A DNA stretch of 64,000 bases from Mesorhizobium sp. LMG 17147 (GTDB lineage: Bacteria > Pseudomonadota > Alphaproteobacteria > Rhizobiales > Rhizobiaceae). A model generated the notes under the pieces. It did no database searches. It was not told the origin of the DNA and saw nothing but the letters and a program-made list of their open reading frames with translations. Position 1 is the first letter of the stretch. Each line of letters starts with the position of its first letter. This document shows, piece after piece, positions 49,048-58,605 of the stretch. Location: the NCBI RefSeq assembly GCF_024297145.1, contig NZ_JANCTC010000008.1:124001-188000 (forward strand), given 5' to 3'. The position numbers and the translations under genes are program-made.

Positions 49048-49830
49048 TTATTCCTTGCGCGGAGAACCGCCGATGCGCGCCAGCAGGCCGCCATCAACAC
49101 GCACGACTTCGCCGGTGACGAAGGAGGCATCGTCGGACAGCAGGAAGGCAACGACGGCCGCAATCTCTTGCGGCTGGGCGGTGCGGCCGAGCGGATGCAT
49201 GTTGTCAAGGATGCGCATGATCTCGTCGGGCTTATCGTTCAGCCTGACCGCATCCCGCAGCATCGGCGTGTCGACCGCGCCCGGAGCCACGGCATTGACG
49301 CGCACACCGAGCGGCGCATAGTCGACGGCCATGGATTTGACCAGCCCGATCAAGCCGTGCTTGGCCGTGCTGTAGGCCAGAACCCCTTCCTGGCTGGCCA
49401 GGCCTTGCACCGAGCTCATATGGACGATGGCGCCGCGGCTTTGCCGCAGCAGCGGCATCGCCGCGCGGGAGAGCAGATAGGCAGCCTTGAGGTTGACGTT
49501 CATCACCTCGTCCCAAAGCGCCTCGTCCGTGGTCTCCACCGTTCCGTAACGCTGGATGCCGGCATTGTGGGAAAGCATGTCGAGCCCGCCGAACGCGGAC
49601 CGGGCAAGCTCGACGGCGCGGCAGCAGGCTTCAGTGTCGGCGGTCGAGCCGAGCACGGTGTGCACGGTCACGCCGCGCGCCGCAAGCTGCGCCGCGACCT
49701 CGTCCAGCTGATCGCCCACACGGTCGAAGAGGATCAGGTCGACACCTTGCTGGGCCAGCCTTTCGGCGACAGCACGGCCGATGCCCATGGCCGCCCCGGT
49801 GACCAGTGCGCGTTTCTTGAACTCAGCCAT
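49048..49830 (-). CDS. SDR oxidoreductase, possibly fructuronate/mannonate-type
   Basis: A 260-residue classical short-chain dehydrogenase: VTGAAMGIGRAVAERLA binds the cofactor, SHNAG, then SSVQGLASQEGVLAYSTAK with the catalytic Ser, Tyr and Lys. The start at 49830 follows GGAGGAG. Its place between the GntR gene and the PfkB kinase/mannonate dehydratase genes suggests that it interconverts fructuronate and mannonate or a related sugar acid; the sequence does not decide the substrate. Confidence 0.85.
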   Translation of the reverse strand: MAEFKKRALVTGAAMGIGRAVAERLAQQGVDLILFDRVGDQLDEVAAQLAARGVTVHTVLGSTADTEACCRAVELARSAFGGLDMLSHNAGIQRYGTVETTDEALWDEVMNVNLKAAYLLSRAAMPLLRQSRGAIVHMSSVQGLASQEGVLAYSTAKHGLIGLVKSMAVDYAPLGVRVNAVAPGAVDTPMLRDAVRLNDKPDEIMRILDNMHPLGRTAQPQEIAAVVAFLLSDDASFVTGEVVRVDGGLLARIGGSPRKE

Positions 49831-49926
49831 TTCTCCTCCCACGAACAGTTGCAGCGGCTGCCATGGTAGTCGGTCAGCGACGCATGGCGTACCCTTTTCG
49901 CCGAGCGGGCCCGAGCGTATGCGGCG

Positions 49927-50841
49927 TCATGTCGATCCTTGCATGAAGGCCAGTGTTTCCGCGCGCGTCGGCGCGCCGAGCCGTCCGCCAAAACGCAGGC
50001 ACTTCAGCGCAGCGGCGGCGCTTGCCACCGCTATCGCCCGCTCTTCGTCCCAACCTTCAGCCAGCCCCAGAGCGAAGGTGCCGTGAAACACGTCGCCCGC
50101 CGCCAGCGTGTCGACGGCTTCGACTCGCGGCGACGGCAGATGACGGACATCATTGCTGCTCGGGTGCTGGAACGCGGTGCCGTTCGCCCCATCGGTGATC
50201 GCGACGAAGGCGCCGGTCCGTTCGCCCAGAATAGCGACGGCGGAACCGGCGGAAACCTCTGGACCGCAAAGGATACGCGCCGCGGGCAGCGAAGCAACGA
50301 CATGCGAGGCGAGCGGCAGCAATCGGTCGAGCACGGGTCGCGACGCAATATCGGCATCGAGGATCGCCGGAATGCCGCATTCGCGGGCCTGCGCCAGCGC
50401 CATCGCGGCGGCTCCGGGCCAACGAACGTCGACCAGGACGGCGTCGAAGCGGGAAAAATCCACGGGCGGAAGACGGTCCGGATCGGCTTGCGTGACGGAA
50501 TCGTAGAAGGGCACAATCATGCGCTCGCCGGCGGCATCGACCAGGATCGTGGCAATGGCCGAGCGGCCACCTTCAACCCTGCGCACCAACGAACAGTCGA
50601 CCCGCTCCGCCTCCATCTGGGCGATGACATCGCGGCCGACGGCATCGTTGCCGACGCTTGCCCATAGCCAGACCTGCCCGCCCTGGCGGCTTGCCGACGC
50701 GGCGGCACTTGCCGCCATGCCGGCGGCGATCTGCACGGCCTCGCTCGGCAGGAACTTGCCGGCGCCGGACGGCAGGACATCGAGGCGCAAGATCGTGTCG
50801 TAGGTGAGCGCGCCGACGCAGAGCAGGCGGGGCGCCCTCAT
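49927..50841 (-). CDS. PfkB-family sugar kinase (candidate 2-keto-3-deoxygluconate kinase)
   Basis: A 304-residue ribokinase-like enzyme. The N-terminal GALTYDTILRLDVLPSGAGK, and the C-terminal DTLAAGDVFHGTFAL with the catalytic aspartate and anion hole, are present. It overlaps the mannonate dehydratase gene by four bases. Mannonate dehydratase makes 2-keto-3-deoxygluconate, so this is probably the kinase that phosphorylates it, but many PfkB kinases look alike. Confidence 0.82.
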   Translation of the reverse strand: MRAPRLLCVGALTYDTILRLDVLPSGAGKFLPSEAVQIAAGMAASAAASASRQGGQVWLWASVGNDAVGRDVIAQMEAERVDCSLVRRVEGGRSAIATILVDAAGERMIVPFYDSVTQADPDRLPPVDFSRFDAVLVDVRWPGAAAMALAQARECGIPAILDADIASRPVLDRLLPLASHVVASLPAARILCGPEVSAGSAVAILGERTGAFVAITDGANGTAFQHPSSNDVRHLPSPRVEAVDTLAAGDVFHGTFALGLAEGWDEERAIAVASAAAALKCLRFGGRLGAPTRAETLAFMQGST

Positions 50842-52034
50842 TGCAGCCTATAACCGCGCTGATGGGCAATCGCCGTCATTACGCCTCTCAGTTCGGCAAG
50901 GCCGCGAAGACGGCCGATCACGGGGTAGCCGGGATGGGTGTGCCGCGTGGCGTCATCGATCAGCTCGTGGCCGTGATCCGGGCGAAACGGCAGCAGCGCC
51001 GGTTGCCCGGCGTCGCGGCGGCGTTGCTGCTCGTCGAGCAAGATCGAGACCACCGAAACCATGTCGACATCCCCGTTCAGATGCTCGGACTCCATGAACG
51101 ACCCGTCCGGATCCTTGCTGACGTTGCGCAGGTGCACGAAGTTGATCTTGTGCGCAAAGCGCCTGGCGATGGCGGGCACGTCATTGGCCGGATTGGCGCC
51201 CAGCGACCCCGTGCACAAGGTAAGGCCGCTATGGGCCGATGGCACCGCATCCAGGATAAAGGCGATGTCGTCGGCGTTCTTGACGATCCGGCACAGGCCG
51301 ACGAGATCGCGCGGCGGATCGTCCGGGTGGATCGCCAACGTGACGCCCGCCTCTTCGGCCGCCGGCAGCACGTGTTCGAGAAAACGGACGAGATTCTCGC
51401 GCAGCCGGTCGTGAGACAGGCTAGACTGCTCGGCCACCACTTCGCGCAATTCCGCTATGTCATAGCGCTTGAAGGCGCCCGGCAGGCCGGCCATGATGTT
51501 GGCAAGCAGACGCTCTTTTGACGCATCCGGCGTCGCCTCGAACCATTCGCTTGCCCGCTGGAGAACATCGGACGCATAGTCGCGCTCAGATCCATTGCGC
51601 TGCAGCATGTAACAATCGAACGCGGCAAGCTCGTGCATGTTCATGCGGAGCGCCCGTCCGCCGCCCGGCAGCGGCGCAGCCAGGTCGGTCCGGGTCCAGT
51701 CGAGGATCAGCATGAAGTTGTAGCAGACCGTGCGCACACCGCAGGCGCCGAGATTGCGTAAGGTCTGCCTGAAATTGTCGTAGAGCCGGTCGAGATCGCC
51801 GCGGCCGAGCTTGATGTCCTCGTGCACGGGCACGCTCTCGACGACGCTCCATTTGAGGCCCATCGCCTGATCCGCCTCGATAAGCGCCTGGCGCTGCCTG
51901 ATGGCGTGGATCGGCCAGACTTCGCCGTAAGGAATGTCGTGCAATGCCGTCACGATGCCGGTCGCGCCGGCCTGCCTGGCATGGGCAAGCGTTGCCGCGT
52001 CGCTCGGGCCAAACCATCGCCACGTCTGCTCCAT
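50838..52034 (-). CDS. uxuA: mannonate dehydratase
   Basis: A 398-residue enzyme starting at ATG 52034 after GGAGG. MEQTWRWFGPSD, CYNFMLILDWTRTDLA, IHPDDPPRDLVGLCRI and HLRNVSKDPDGSFMESEHLNG follow UxuA throughout. It removes water from D-mannonate to give 2-keto-3-deoxy-D-gluconate, a step of glucuronate breakdown, and needs divalent metal. Translation is coupled to the kinase gene by overlap. Confidence 0.92.
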   Translation of the reverse strand: MEQTWRWFGPSDAATLAHARQAGATGIVTALHDIPYGEVWPIHAIRQRQALIEADQAMGLKWSVVESVPVHEDIKLGRGDLDRLYDNFRQTLRNLGACGVRTVCYNFMLILDWTRTDLAAPLPGGGRALRMNMHELAAFDCYMLQRNGSERDYASDVLQRASEWFEATPDASKERLLANIMAGLPGAFKRYDIAELREVVAEQSSLSHDRLRENLVRFLEHVLPAAEEAGVTLAIHPDDPPRDLVGLCRIVKNADDIAFILDAVPSAHSGLTLCTGSLGANPANDVPAIARRFAHKINFVHLRNVSKDPDGSFMESEHLNGDVDMVSVVSILLDEQQRRRDAGQPALLPFRPDHGHELIDDATRHTHPGYPVIGRLRGLAELRGVMTAIAHQRGYRLQ

Positions 52035-52184
52035 TCGACCTCCAGCTACGGCTCCCCGACGAGACTGCTGTCTATTGGATGCTACCATGGCAGTCAATTG
52101 CTTGCCGCAGCCCAGTGCTGTGTCCGCGTTCGGGCGGCCGCCCTATGAGAGATTACAACGATACGTGGCGTTCAGATTGAACAG

Positions 52185-52844
52185 CTACGCAAGATCCGGG
52201 TTTCGGCTGGCCCAAAGCATGCCGCGCTCGAACATCGTACGCATTTGCGGCACTGCGAACTCGTCGGCGGTGTGGCCGAGTGCGCTGTAGAAGACGCGGC
52301 CCTTGCCGTAGCGGCGCTTCCAGACAACCGGCATGACGACGCCGGCGATGAAATCGAGATGCTCGCCGGTGAAAGTAGTCGTCGCCAGCACCTCGTTGGT
52401 CGGATCGACATGCATGTAATACTGCTCTGAACGGTAGGCGAAGCCGTCGATGCCCTGCATGACCGGATCGTCTGGCATGGTGATCTCGACGTGATAGTCG
52501 ATGATGTTGCCGGGATGGGCGACCCACTGGCCGCCGGTCATGAACTGGTATTCCGGCTCGTTGCGGAAGCTGTCGCACATCGTGCCGTGAAAGCCCGCAA
52601 GGCCGGTGCCGGCCCCGACGGCGTTGGTCAGGTTTTGCAGTTCCGGCTTTTCGATCGTCGACATGGTGATCACCGGGACAATGAGATCGAGCTTGCCCAG
52701 TTGCGGATCGGCAAGCGCCGAAGTCCCCTGCTCCAGCTGCACGTCGAAGCCGTTGCCGGCCAGCATCTCCTTGACGATGTGGGCGCTACGGGCCGGCGTG
52801 TGGCCTTCCCAGCCGCCCCAGAAAATCAGTGCCGTCTTGCTCAT
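52185..52844 (-). CDS. ThuA-domain protein
   Basis: A 219-residue class I glutamine-amidotransferase-like (ThuA) protein. The segment GLAGFHGTMCDSFRNEP carries the nucleophile-like position, and QWVAHPGNIIDYHVEI and GRVFYSALGHTADEF are typical. ThuA is associated with disaccharide use in rhizobia; its reaction is not settled. It lies 11 bases downstream of the Gfo/Idh gene and probably shares its transcript. Confidence 0.88.
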   Translation of the reverse strand: MSKTALIFWGGWEGHTPARSAHIVKEMLAGNGFDVQLEQGTSALADPQLGKLDLIVPVITMSTIEKPELQNLTNAVGAGTGLAGFHGTMCDSFRNEPEYQFMTGGQWVAHPGNIIDYHVEITMPDDPVMQGIDGFAYRSEQYYMHVDPTNEVLATTTFTGEHLDFIAGVVMPVVWKRRYGKGRVFYSALGHTADEFAVPQMRTMFERGMLWASRNPDLA

Positions 52845-52855
52845 CGTGTCATCCC

Positions 52856-53953
52856 CTATTCCAGAATTCCGAAAGGCAGATCGGCGTGCATTGGCGCCGG
52901 CCGCGCGCAGCCATATCTCAGGTCGATACGCCGCCCTGTCTCTGCTGAAGAGATGATCGATTCCATGATTTCCAGGACATGGAGGGAAAGATCGAGGCTG
53001 GCGCGGTGTTGCCTGCCCGAGACGATCGCCTGCGCCATGTCGGCGAGGCCGAGGCCCCGGTAATTGCCGTCGCCATAGGAATGGATCTGATCGGCCACCG
53101 TCCAGTCGCCCTTGCGCTGGCTGGTCCTGATGTCGCCCTGGAACTGATTGGGGTCGGAGACGATCATCGAGCCGGTGGTTCCGTAAAGTTCGATGTGATT
53201 GTGTTCATGCTTCCAGACGTCGAAGCTGGTGGTGATCGAAACCGCCGCGCCGTTCTCGAATGTGAGCAGGCCGGAAATATGGGTCGGCACCTCGACGTGT
53301 ATCGTTTCGCCCTGGCGCGGTCCGGAACCGATGGTGCGGGTGGGATAGGATGCCTTTGCCTGCCCGATCACGGATTTTGCCGGACCCAGGAGATTGACTA
53401 GGCAGGTCAGATAGTACGGTCCCATGTCGAGCATCGGCCCACCGCCGGGCTGATAGTAGAAATCCGGATTGGGATGCCAGAGCTCGTGGCCGGGCACCTG
53501 CATGAAGGCAGAGCCGGCGACAATAGTCCCAACCGCATCCTCATCGACCAGGCGCCGCGCCGTCTGGTGGGAGCCGCCAAGAAAGGTGTCGGGTGCGCAG
53601 CCGACACGCACGCCCTTTTCGCGCGCGGCCGCGACGAGCCGCTCGGCGTCGCTGAGCGTCGTTGCCAGCGGCTTCTCGGAATAGACGTGCTTGCCTTGCC
53701 CGACAGCCTGCAGGCCGACCGGCACATGATGCTGCGGCGTCGTCAGATTGAGCACGATCTCGACGCGCGGATCGGCCAACAGCGCGTCGACCGGCATCGC
53801 AGCCAGGCCGTAGGCCGCTGCCTTGGCCTCGGCTGCCGCCCGGTTGATGTCGGCGGCGCCGATAATGTCGAGCACCGGGAATTGCGGTGATGCCTTCAGA
53901 TAGGCATCCGAAATGTTGCCGCAGCCGATAATGCCGACACCGATCCTCCGCAT
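52856..53953 (-). CDS. Gfo/Idh/MocA-family oxidoreductase
   Basis: A 365-residue NAD(P)-dependent sugar oxidoreductase. GVGIIGCGNISDAYLKASP binds the cofactor, and VYSEKPLATTLSDAERLV holds the conserved EKP. The start at 53953 after GAGGAG is preferred to an upstream codon. Together with ThuA it resembles the ThuA-ThuB pair that acts on disaccharides in rhizobia, where ThuB oxidises the sugar to a 3-keto form. It is divergent from the DapA-like gene. Confidence 0.87.
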   Translation of the reverse strand: MRRIGVGIIGCGNISDAYLKASPQFPVLDIIGAADINRAAAEAKAAAYGLAAMPVDALLADPRVEIVLNLTTPQHHVPVGLQAVGQGKHVYSEKPLATTLSDAERLVAAAREKGVRVGCAPDTFLGGSHQTARRLVDEDAVGTIVAGSAFMQVPGHELWHPNPDFYYQPGGGPMLDMGPYYLTCLVNLLGPAKSVIGQAKASYPTRTIGSGPRQGETIHVEVPTHISGLLTFENGAAVSITTSFDVWKHEHNHIELYGTTGSMIVSDPNQFQGDIRTSQRKGDWTVADQIHSYGDGNYRGLGLADMAQAIVSGRQHRASLDLSLHVLEIMESIISSAETGRRIDLRYGCARPAPMHADLPFGILE

Positions 53954-54218
53954 GGGCTTCTCCTCAAAAGGCGGCATTGATGAAACAGCAGAACTCGTTT
54001 GTCACCCCCCTTTTCGGCCGGACGCGGTTGTCCCGTGACAAGGGCTTACCTCGAGAGCCTCAGAACCGCCGCCCGATCACAATCGCGCGCTTATGCGCGA
54101 GCCGCTTGCTTTCGAGGTCGAACGGCCGGTACTCAGCAACACTGCTTCCTGTAGCTTGCTCGACATTTTGATGCCGGCTTTGAGCACAGCACAGATTTTC
54201 ACCCGTAGAAGGACGCAC

Positions 54219-55127
54219 ATGACCCGCCCACAAGGAACCATCGCTCCGATCCTGACGCCGTTCGAAAACGACGGCTGCATTGCCCGCGACCTCTGGATAT
54301 CACACGCCAAGTGGGTGCTGGATCAGGGAGCGCATTTCCTGTCGCCGTTCGGCACCACGGGCGAGGCCTTGTCCGTCTCGTTGCGCGAGCGCGTGCAAGC
54401 GCTGGAGTGGCTGGTCGAGGCCGGCATTTCGCCAAGCCGGCTTATGCCCGGCACCGGTGTCACAGCACTTGCCGAGACTGTCGAGCTGACCGCGCATGCC
54501 GTCGGGCTCGGCTGTGCTGCGGTGATGGTGCTGCCGTCGTTCTTCTATACGGCCGCCGGTGACAACGGACAGGCCCGCTACTATGGCGAGCTGATCGAAC
54601 GGGTGGCGAACCCGGCGATGAGGATGATCCTCTACCACATCCCGCAAAATTCCGGCGTAGCGGTGAGCCCGGCGCTGACCGCCCGATTGAGCGAAGCGTT
54701 TCCCGATGTCGTGGTGGCTTACAAGGACAGCGCCGGCGACTGGAACAACACCGCGGCGGTCATTGCGGCAGCCCCAAGGGTCGCGGTGTTCCCGAGTTCG
54801 GAAGCACAGCTGACGAAAGGGCTCGCCAACGGTGCTGCCGGCTGCATCTCGGCGACAGTCAATCTGAATGCCGCAGCGATCCGGGCCCTCTACGACGCAG
54901 TGCTGGCGGGAGAGGACACTACGGACGCGGATGCCGCCATCAGGGCGTTCCGCAAAATCATCCAGGACGCCGGCCTCATCACTGCGATGAAGGCAGTGCT
55001 GGCGGTCCGGTCCGGCGACAGACGCTGGCTGAATCTGCGCGCGCCGCATGAGAACGCGACGCAAGCCACCGGCGAAGCCTTGCTCGCCGCTCTCGGCCCG
55101 CTAGCCGACCATATCGGCCGGAGCTGA
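54219..55127 (+). CDS. DapA-family aldolase/dehydratase
   Basis: A 302-residue lyase of the dihydrodipicolinate synthase superfamily. The Schiff-base lysine is in VVAYKDSAGDW, the tyrosine in LYHIPQNSG, and the GTTGEALSVSL loop is present. Family members in sugar acid clusters cleave 2-keto-3-deoxy acids or dehydrate keto-deoxyglucarate. Its divergent position beside the uronate genes suggests such a role rather than lysine synthesis. ATG 54219 follows AGAAGGA. Confidence 0.87.
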   Translation: MTRPQGTIAPILTPFENDGCIARDLWISHAKWVLDQGAHFLSPFGTTGEALSVSLRERVQALEWLVEAGISPSRLMPGTGVTALAETVELTAHAVGLGCAAVMVLPSFFYTAAGDNGQARYYGELIERVANPAMRMILYHIPQNSGVAVSPALTARLSEAFPDVVVAYKDSAGDWNNTAAVIAAAPRVAVFPSSEAQLTKGLANGAAGCISATVNLNAAAIRALYDAVLAGEDTTDADAAIRAFRKIIQDAGLITAMKAVLAVRSGDRRWLNLRAPHENATQATGEALLAALGPLADHIGRS

Positions 55128-55529
55128 CTATCGGGCCGTGTTCAGGGCGGCAGCAGCGCGTATCAGCGCCTTGAACGCATTCTCATCTATGTCTTCGCCC
55201 TCACGGATATCGATGGCGCGCCTGGTGTTGCCGTCGAGGCTGGAGTTGAACAGGCCGGAAGGGTCCGGCAGCGAGGCGCCCTTTGCGAAGGTCACCTTCA
55301 CGATATTCTTGTAGGTCTCGCCGGTGCAGATTATTCCGGCGTGCGACCACACCGGAACGCCCCGCCACTTCCACTCCTCGACCACTTCCGGGTCGGCCTG
55401 CTTGATGAGGGCGCGGATACGGGAAAGCGTCTTGCCTCGCCAATCGCCCAGCTCGCTGATCCTCGCATCGATCAGCTGAGAGGGAGAGTTGCCTGCATTT
55501 CCTTCCATCGAGTCACTCTTCGTCATCAT
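55128..55529 (-). CDS. DUF1801 protein
   Basis: A 133-residue protein of the YdhG/DUF1801 fold (IRALIKQADPEVVEEWKWRG, VWSHAGIICTGETYKNIVKV, NTRRAIDIREGEDIDENAF). Members are small and of unknown function. Its stop abuts the stop of the convergent DapA-like gene with no base between. A second DUF1801 gene follows upstream. Confidence 0.87.
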   Translation of the reverse strand: MMTKSDSMEGNAGNSPSQLIDARISELGDWRGKTLSRIRALIKQADPEVVEEWKWRGVPVWSHAGIICTGETYKNIVKVTFAKGASLPDPSGLFNSSLDGNTRRAIDIREGEDIDENAFKALIRAAAALNTAR

Positions 55530-55617
55530 TGTCGCTTTCCCTTGGGTTGTTGCCGCTCGCCCGTCACATGAATACCGCTAGTCGGCACCGGATTTGCCGG
55601 GATGACTGGCATTCCAC

Positions 55618-56088
55618 TCACATTCGCTCGCCTGGCAACTGGCTGGCTTGCTTTATCCAGTCGGCGAGTTGAGCTTCGTCGAGCAGGTCGTCCTCGTAAA
55701 TATCGAGGTAGCGCACGTCCTTGTGCTTGGACTCACCGGGTGGGACGGGACGCAGCGACGCGCCGCGGAAGAAAGCCAGCTTGATGTACTTTGTGAAGCA
55801 ATGGAAGTTGAGGAACCAGCCTTGGCCTTCGACGCCATAGAAGGGCGAGTTCCATTTGACGGCCTTGCGCACGTCAGGGACGTTGCGCACGATGAGCGCG
55901 TCGAGGCGACGCCCGACGTCGCGTTTCCAGCCCGGCATGGCCGCGATGTAGGCCTGCACAGGAGCGTCACCATCACCCTTCGGGATCTGCGGGTTGCCGC
56001 CTGCGAGGAGGACCGGCTTGGCGGCTGCAGGCTTGGCGGCGGACTTCTTCGCGACCGCCGATGACCTGATGGACGTCTTGTTGGCCAT
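55618..56088 (-). CDS. DUF1801 protein with basic N-terminal tail
   Basis: A 156-residue DUF1801 member. A 40-residue alanine/lysine-rich tail precedes the domain (MPGWKRDVGRRLDALIV, VKWNSPFYGVEGQGWFLNFH, DVRYLDIYEDDLLDEAQLA). It differs from its neighbour at 55128, so the two are old paralogues. The tail may be flexible or nucleic-acid binding; that is a guess. It is followed upstream by a small membrane protein gene. Confidence 0.85.
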   Translation of the reverse strand: MANKTSIRSSAVAKKSAAKPAAAKPVLLAGGNPQIPKGDGDAPVQAYIAAMPGWKRDVGRRLDALIVRNVPDVRKAVKWNSPFYGVEGQGWFLNFHCFTKYIKLAFFRGASLRPVPPGESKHKDVRYLDIYEDDLLDEAQLADWIKQASQLPGERM

Positions 56089-56092
56089 TCGT

Positions 56093-56323
56093 TCACTCCA
56101 ATGCGCCGGTGCCCCCCGCGCTGCGCCGCTTGGGCGCGTAAGGCAGCACGAACATGTACAGTCCGGTAAGCAGGAGCAAGCCGAGTGGAAACAGCGGCAA
56201 GAGGTATACCCAGTAGGAGGGTTCCTTGCCTACTCCCAGGCTGATGAAGATGGCGGCGACGACCGCGGCAAAGATGATCGACAGCCAGCGGTGGATCTGC
56301 CGAACCCATTTGTTCCACTCCAT
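56093..56323 (-). CDS. small membrane protein
   Basis: A 76-residue protein with two hydrophobic helices (WLSIIFAAVVAAIFISLGV and YWVYLLPLFPLGLLLLTGLYMF) and a basic C-terminus. ATG 56323 follows AGAGGAGG. The start EWNKWVRQIHRW resembles small proteins of the PepSY/cytochrome-b-like type but is too short to judge. It is close to the DUF1801 gene downstream and may share its transcript. Confidence 0.78.
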   Translation of the reverse strand: MEWNKWVRQIHRWLSIIFAAVVAAIFISLGVGKEPSYWVYLLPLFPLGLLLLTGLYMFVLPYAPKRRSAGGTGALE

Positions 56324-56409
56324 TGAGACCTCCTCTGAAGACGAACCGAGCGGATCGGGCGGCCCGTTTGGCGGCTCCCGCCGGGCAGCCACGCCACTGA
56401 ATGCGTGCC

Positions 56410-56802
56410 TTACCAGCGCGCCAGCTGTGTGATTTGAACGAGATTGCCGCAGTTGTCGTTCAGCTGGGCTATGATCGAGCCGGTTACTTCGGTTGGCGGC
56501 ATGGTGAACTTGGCGCCGCGCGCTTTGATGCGCTCGTAGTCCCCCTTGACGTTATCGGTGAAGAACATGACCGCGGGCTGGCCCTGCTGGAAAATGGCTT
56601 GCTGGTAGGTCTTTGCAGCGGGGTTGTCATTGAGCGCGAGTTGCAGCTCGGCACCGTCCGGCTCGTCGGGTGATGCGACGGTCAGCCAGCGAAACGGCCC
56701 TTTGCTGAAATCGGCCTTCTTGGTAAAGCCGAGCGTTTCGGTGTAGAAACCCAGAGCCTTTTCCTGGTCATCCACGTATACTTTGGTCAACTTGATCTTC
56801 AT
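56410..56802 (-). CDS. VOC-family (glyoxalase-like) protein
   Basis: A 130-residue single-module VOC protein (KLTKVYVDDQEKALGFYTET at the start; RWLTVASPDEPDGAELQLAL; GDYERIKARGAKFTMPPTEV; DNCGNLVQI). VOC proteins include lyases, dioxygenases and drug-binding proteins; the usual His metal ligand at the start is replaced here (KLTKVYV), so the role cannot be assigned. It follows the SRPBCC/ArsR pair and may belong to the same unit. Confidence 0.87.
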   Translation of the reverse strand: MKIKLTKVYVDDQEKALGFYTETLGFTKKADFSKGPFRWLTVASPDEPDGAELQLALNDNPAAKTYQQAIFQQGQPAVMFFTDNVKGDYERIKARGAKFTMPPTEVTGSIIAQLNDNCGNLVQITQLARW

Positions 56803-56876
56803 TGGCTTGCCTCCATTATCGCTCCGCCATCTGCCGCCCTGTAACAGAGCCCTTGCTTGAATAGCGCTGGCGGATC

Positions 56877-57287
56877 TCAGTCCGTTCGCGCCAGAACCTG
56901 CTCCAGATCGTCAAAGAACCTTGGCCAGCCGACTTTGGCACCCCGGAAGTAAGGCTGCTGATCCGGCCGAAAGCCGGACTGTTCCATGCGCAAGCGGGCG
57001 CCGGTGCTCGTGGGGGTGATCGTCCAGGAGACGACACTCTTGAGATCCTTGGTATTCCACGTGTAAGTCAGCGTTCTGTTCGGCTCGACCGTCTGGACCT
57101 GACATTCGACAGAGCCCCAGGCCGCGTGAAGGTTGAAACGGTGGTCCGCGACAGGTTTGAAGTCGTTTTTCATAAGCCACTCCTCGATCAAGTGTGGTTG
57201 CGTGAGCGCGCGCCAGATCTTCTCGGGCGGATAAGCGATTTCCCGTTCGACAATGACGGAGAGCGTTTCGCTCGCTATTTCGTTCAC
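56877..57287 (-). CDS. SRPBCC (AHSA1-like) protein
   Basis: A 136-residue ligand-binding fold protein: IVEREIAYPPEKIWRALTQP, RTLTYTWNTKD and GWPRFFDDLEQVLAR. This arrangement with an ArsR regulator upstream, overlapping by four bases, is common in bacteria; the substrate is unknown. No membrane span. Confidence 0.88.
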   Translation of the reverse strand: MNEIASETLSVIVEREIAYPPEKIWRALTQPHLIEEWLMKNDFKPVADHRFNLHAAWGSVECQVQTVEPNRTLTYTWNTKDLKSVVSWTITPTSTGARLRMEQSGFRPDQQPYFRGAKVGWPRFFDDLEQVLARTD

Positions 57288-57607
57288 TGGTCCATCCTTT
57301 TGAGCAGGTCCTCGAGGTCGTCGAACCGGCTCTGCCAGAACCCGGTCATCTGGCTTGTCCAGTCGATCAGGGGGGCAAGCGCGGCGAGCTGCGCGCTATA
57401 ATGGGTCTGCCGTCCCGCATGGCGGTCGCGCACCAGCCCCGCCTGCCGCAAAATCCCGAGATGTTTCGACACGGCCGGTTGCGATATCCCGGCCTGAGCC
57501 GTCAGAGCGCCGACTGTCTGCTCTCCCTCGCGACACAGTCGCTCAAAAATAGCGCGCCGAGTCGGATCGGCAAGCGTTCTGAAGAGCACATCGTGAGCGT
57601 TTGGCAT
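57284..57607 (-). CDS. ArsR-family transcriptional regulator
   Basis: A 107-residue winged-helix regulator. LADPTRRAIFERLCREGEQT and TAQAGISQPAVSKHLGILRQ are the helix-turn-helix of ArsR proteins, with no cysteine metal site visible. It overlaps the SRPBCC gene and probably represses the pair; the ligand is unknown. ArsR/SRPBCC pairs are found across proteobacteria. Confidence 0.9.
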   Translation of the reverse strand: MPNAHDVLFRTLADPTRRAIFERLCREGEQTVGALTAQAGISQPAVSKHLGILRQAGLVRDRHAGRQTHYSAQLAALAPLIDWTSQMTGFWQSRFDDLEDLLKRMDQ

Positions 57608-57776
57608 TAGGATAGATAACCCTTCGGCTATTGATCAATGCATAACCACCGGGATATGTGTGAGTCAAGCGGGAAGCGGCATAATTCTCGTTGCAGGAGC
57701 AATCACTTGCTTCGCTCACGCAGCCAGTTGCTTATTCGCCGTGCACTGGAATTGTCACACGTGATTCGCTATATGA

Positions 57777-58042
<266 letters not shown>

Positions 58043-58043
<1 letters not shown>

Positions 58044-58468
58044 TGTCCTATCTCGATACTTCGCTGATCCTCGCGACGCTATCCAACGAAGCCATGACCG
58101 CGCGCGTTCAGGGCTGGCTGGCGGAGCAGGACCCAGCGCAACTTGTGATCAGCGACTGGACCATCACCGAGATGTCCTCCGCCATGGCGATCAAGCTTCG
58201 GACCGGACAGATCGACTTGGAGCAGCGCGCGGCTGCGCTCGCGATGTTCAATAAGCTGGTCGCTGAGAGCTTCACCGTGTTGCCGGTGACGGGCGGGCAT
58301 TTTCAGGTCGCCGCGAAATTCGCCGATCAGCATATGCTCGGGCTTCGTGCTGGCGACGCCCTGCACCTCGCGACGGCATCGGAGCATGGCGCCACAGTGT
58401 GGACCCTCGACCAGCGGCTCGCCGAGGCAGGACCGATTCTCGGCGTACCGACGCAGTTGCTGGCATGA
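58043..58468 (+). CDS. VapC-type PIN-domain toxin
   Basis: A 141-residue PIN-domain RNase. The acidic residues of the active site are visible: MSYLDTSLI (Asp), TEMSSAMA (Glu) and [12 protein letters not shown] (Asp), with LDQRLAEA near the end. VapC toxins cut tRNA or rRNA when the antitoxin is degraded. ATG 58043 is used, with TGATG overlap with the antitoxin gene. Confidence 0.9.
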
Positions 58469-58605
58469 TCAAGGCCTCTCCTCCAAATGAATATACCCAA
58501 GCTGCGTTGCGAGTTGATCACGCTCATTGAAGGGAGCTGGCCGGGAGCGAACTGACGGCTTTCGATGTTGCCCTAGCGGCGCGTCGGGCACGCAGAGCGA
58601 TGCTG

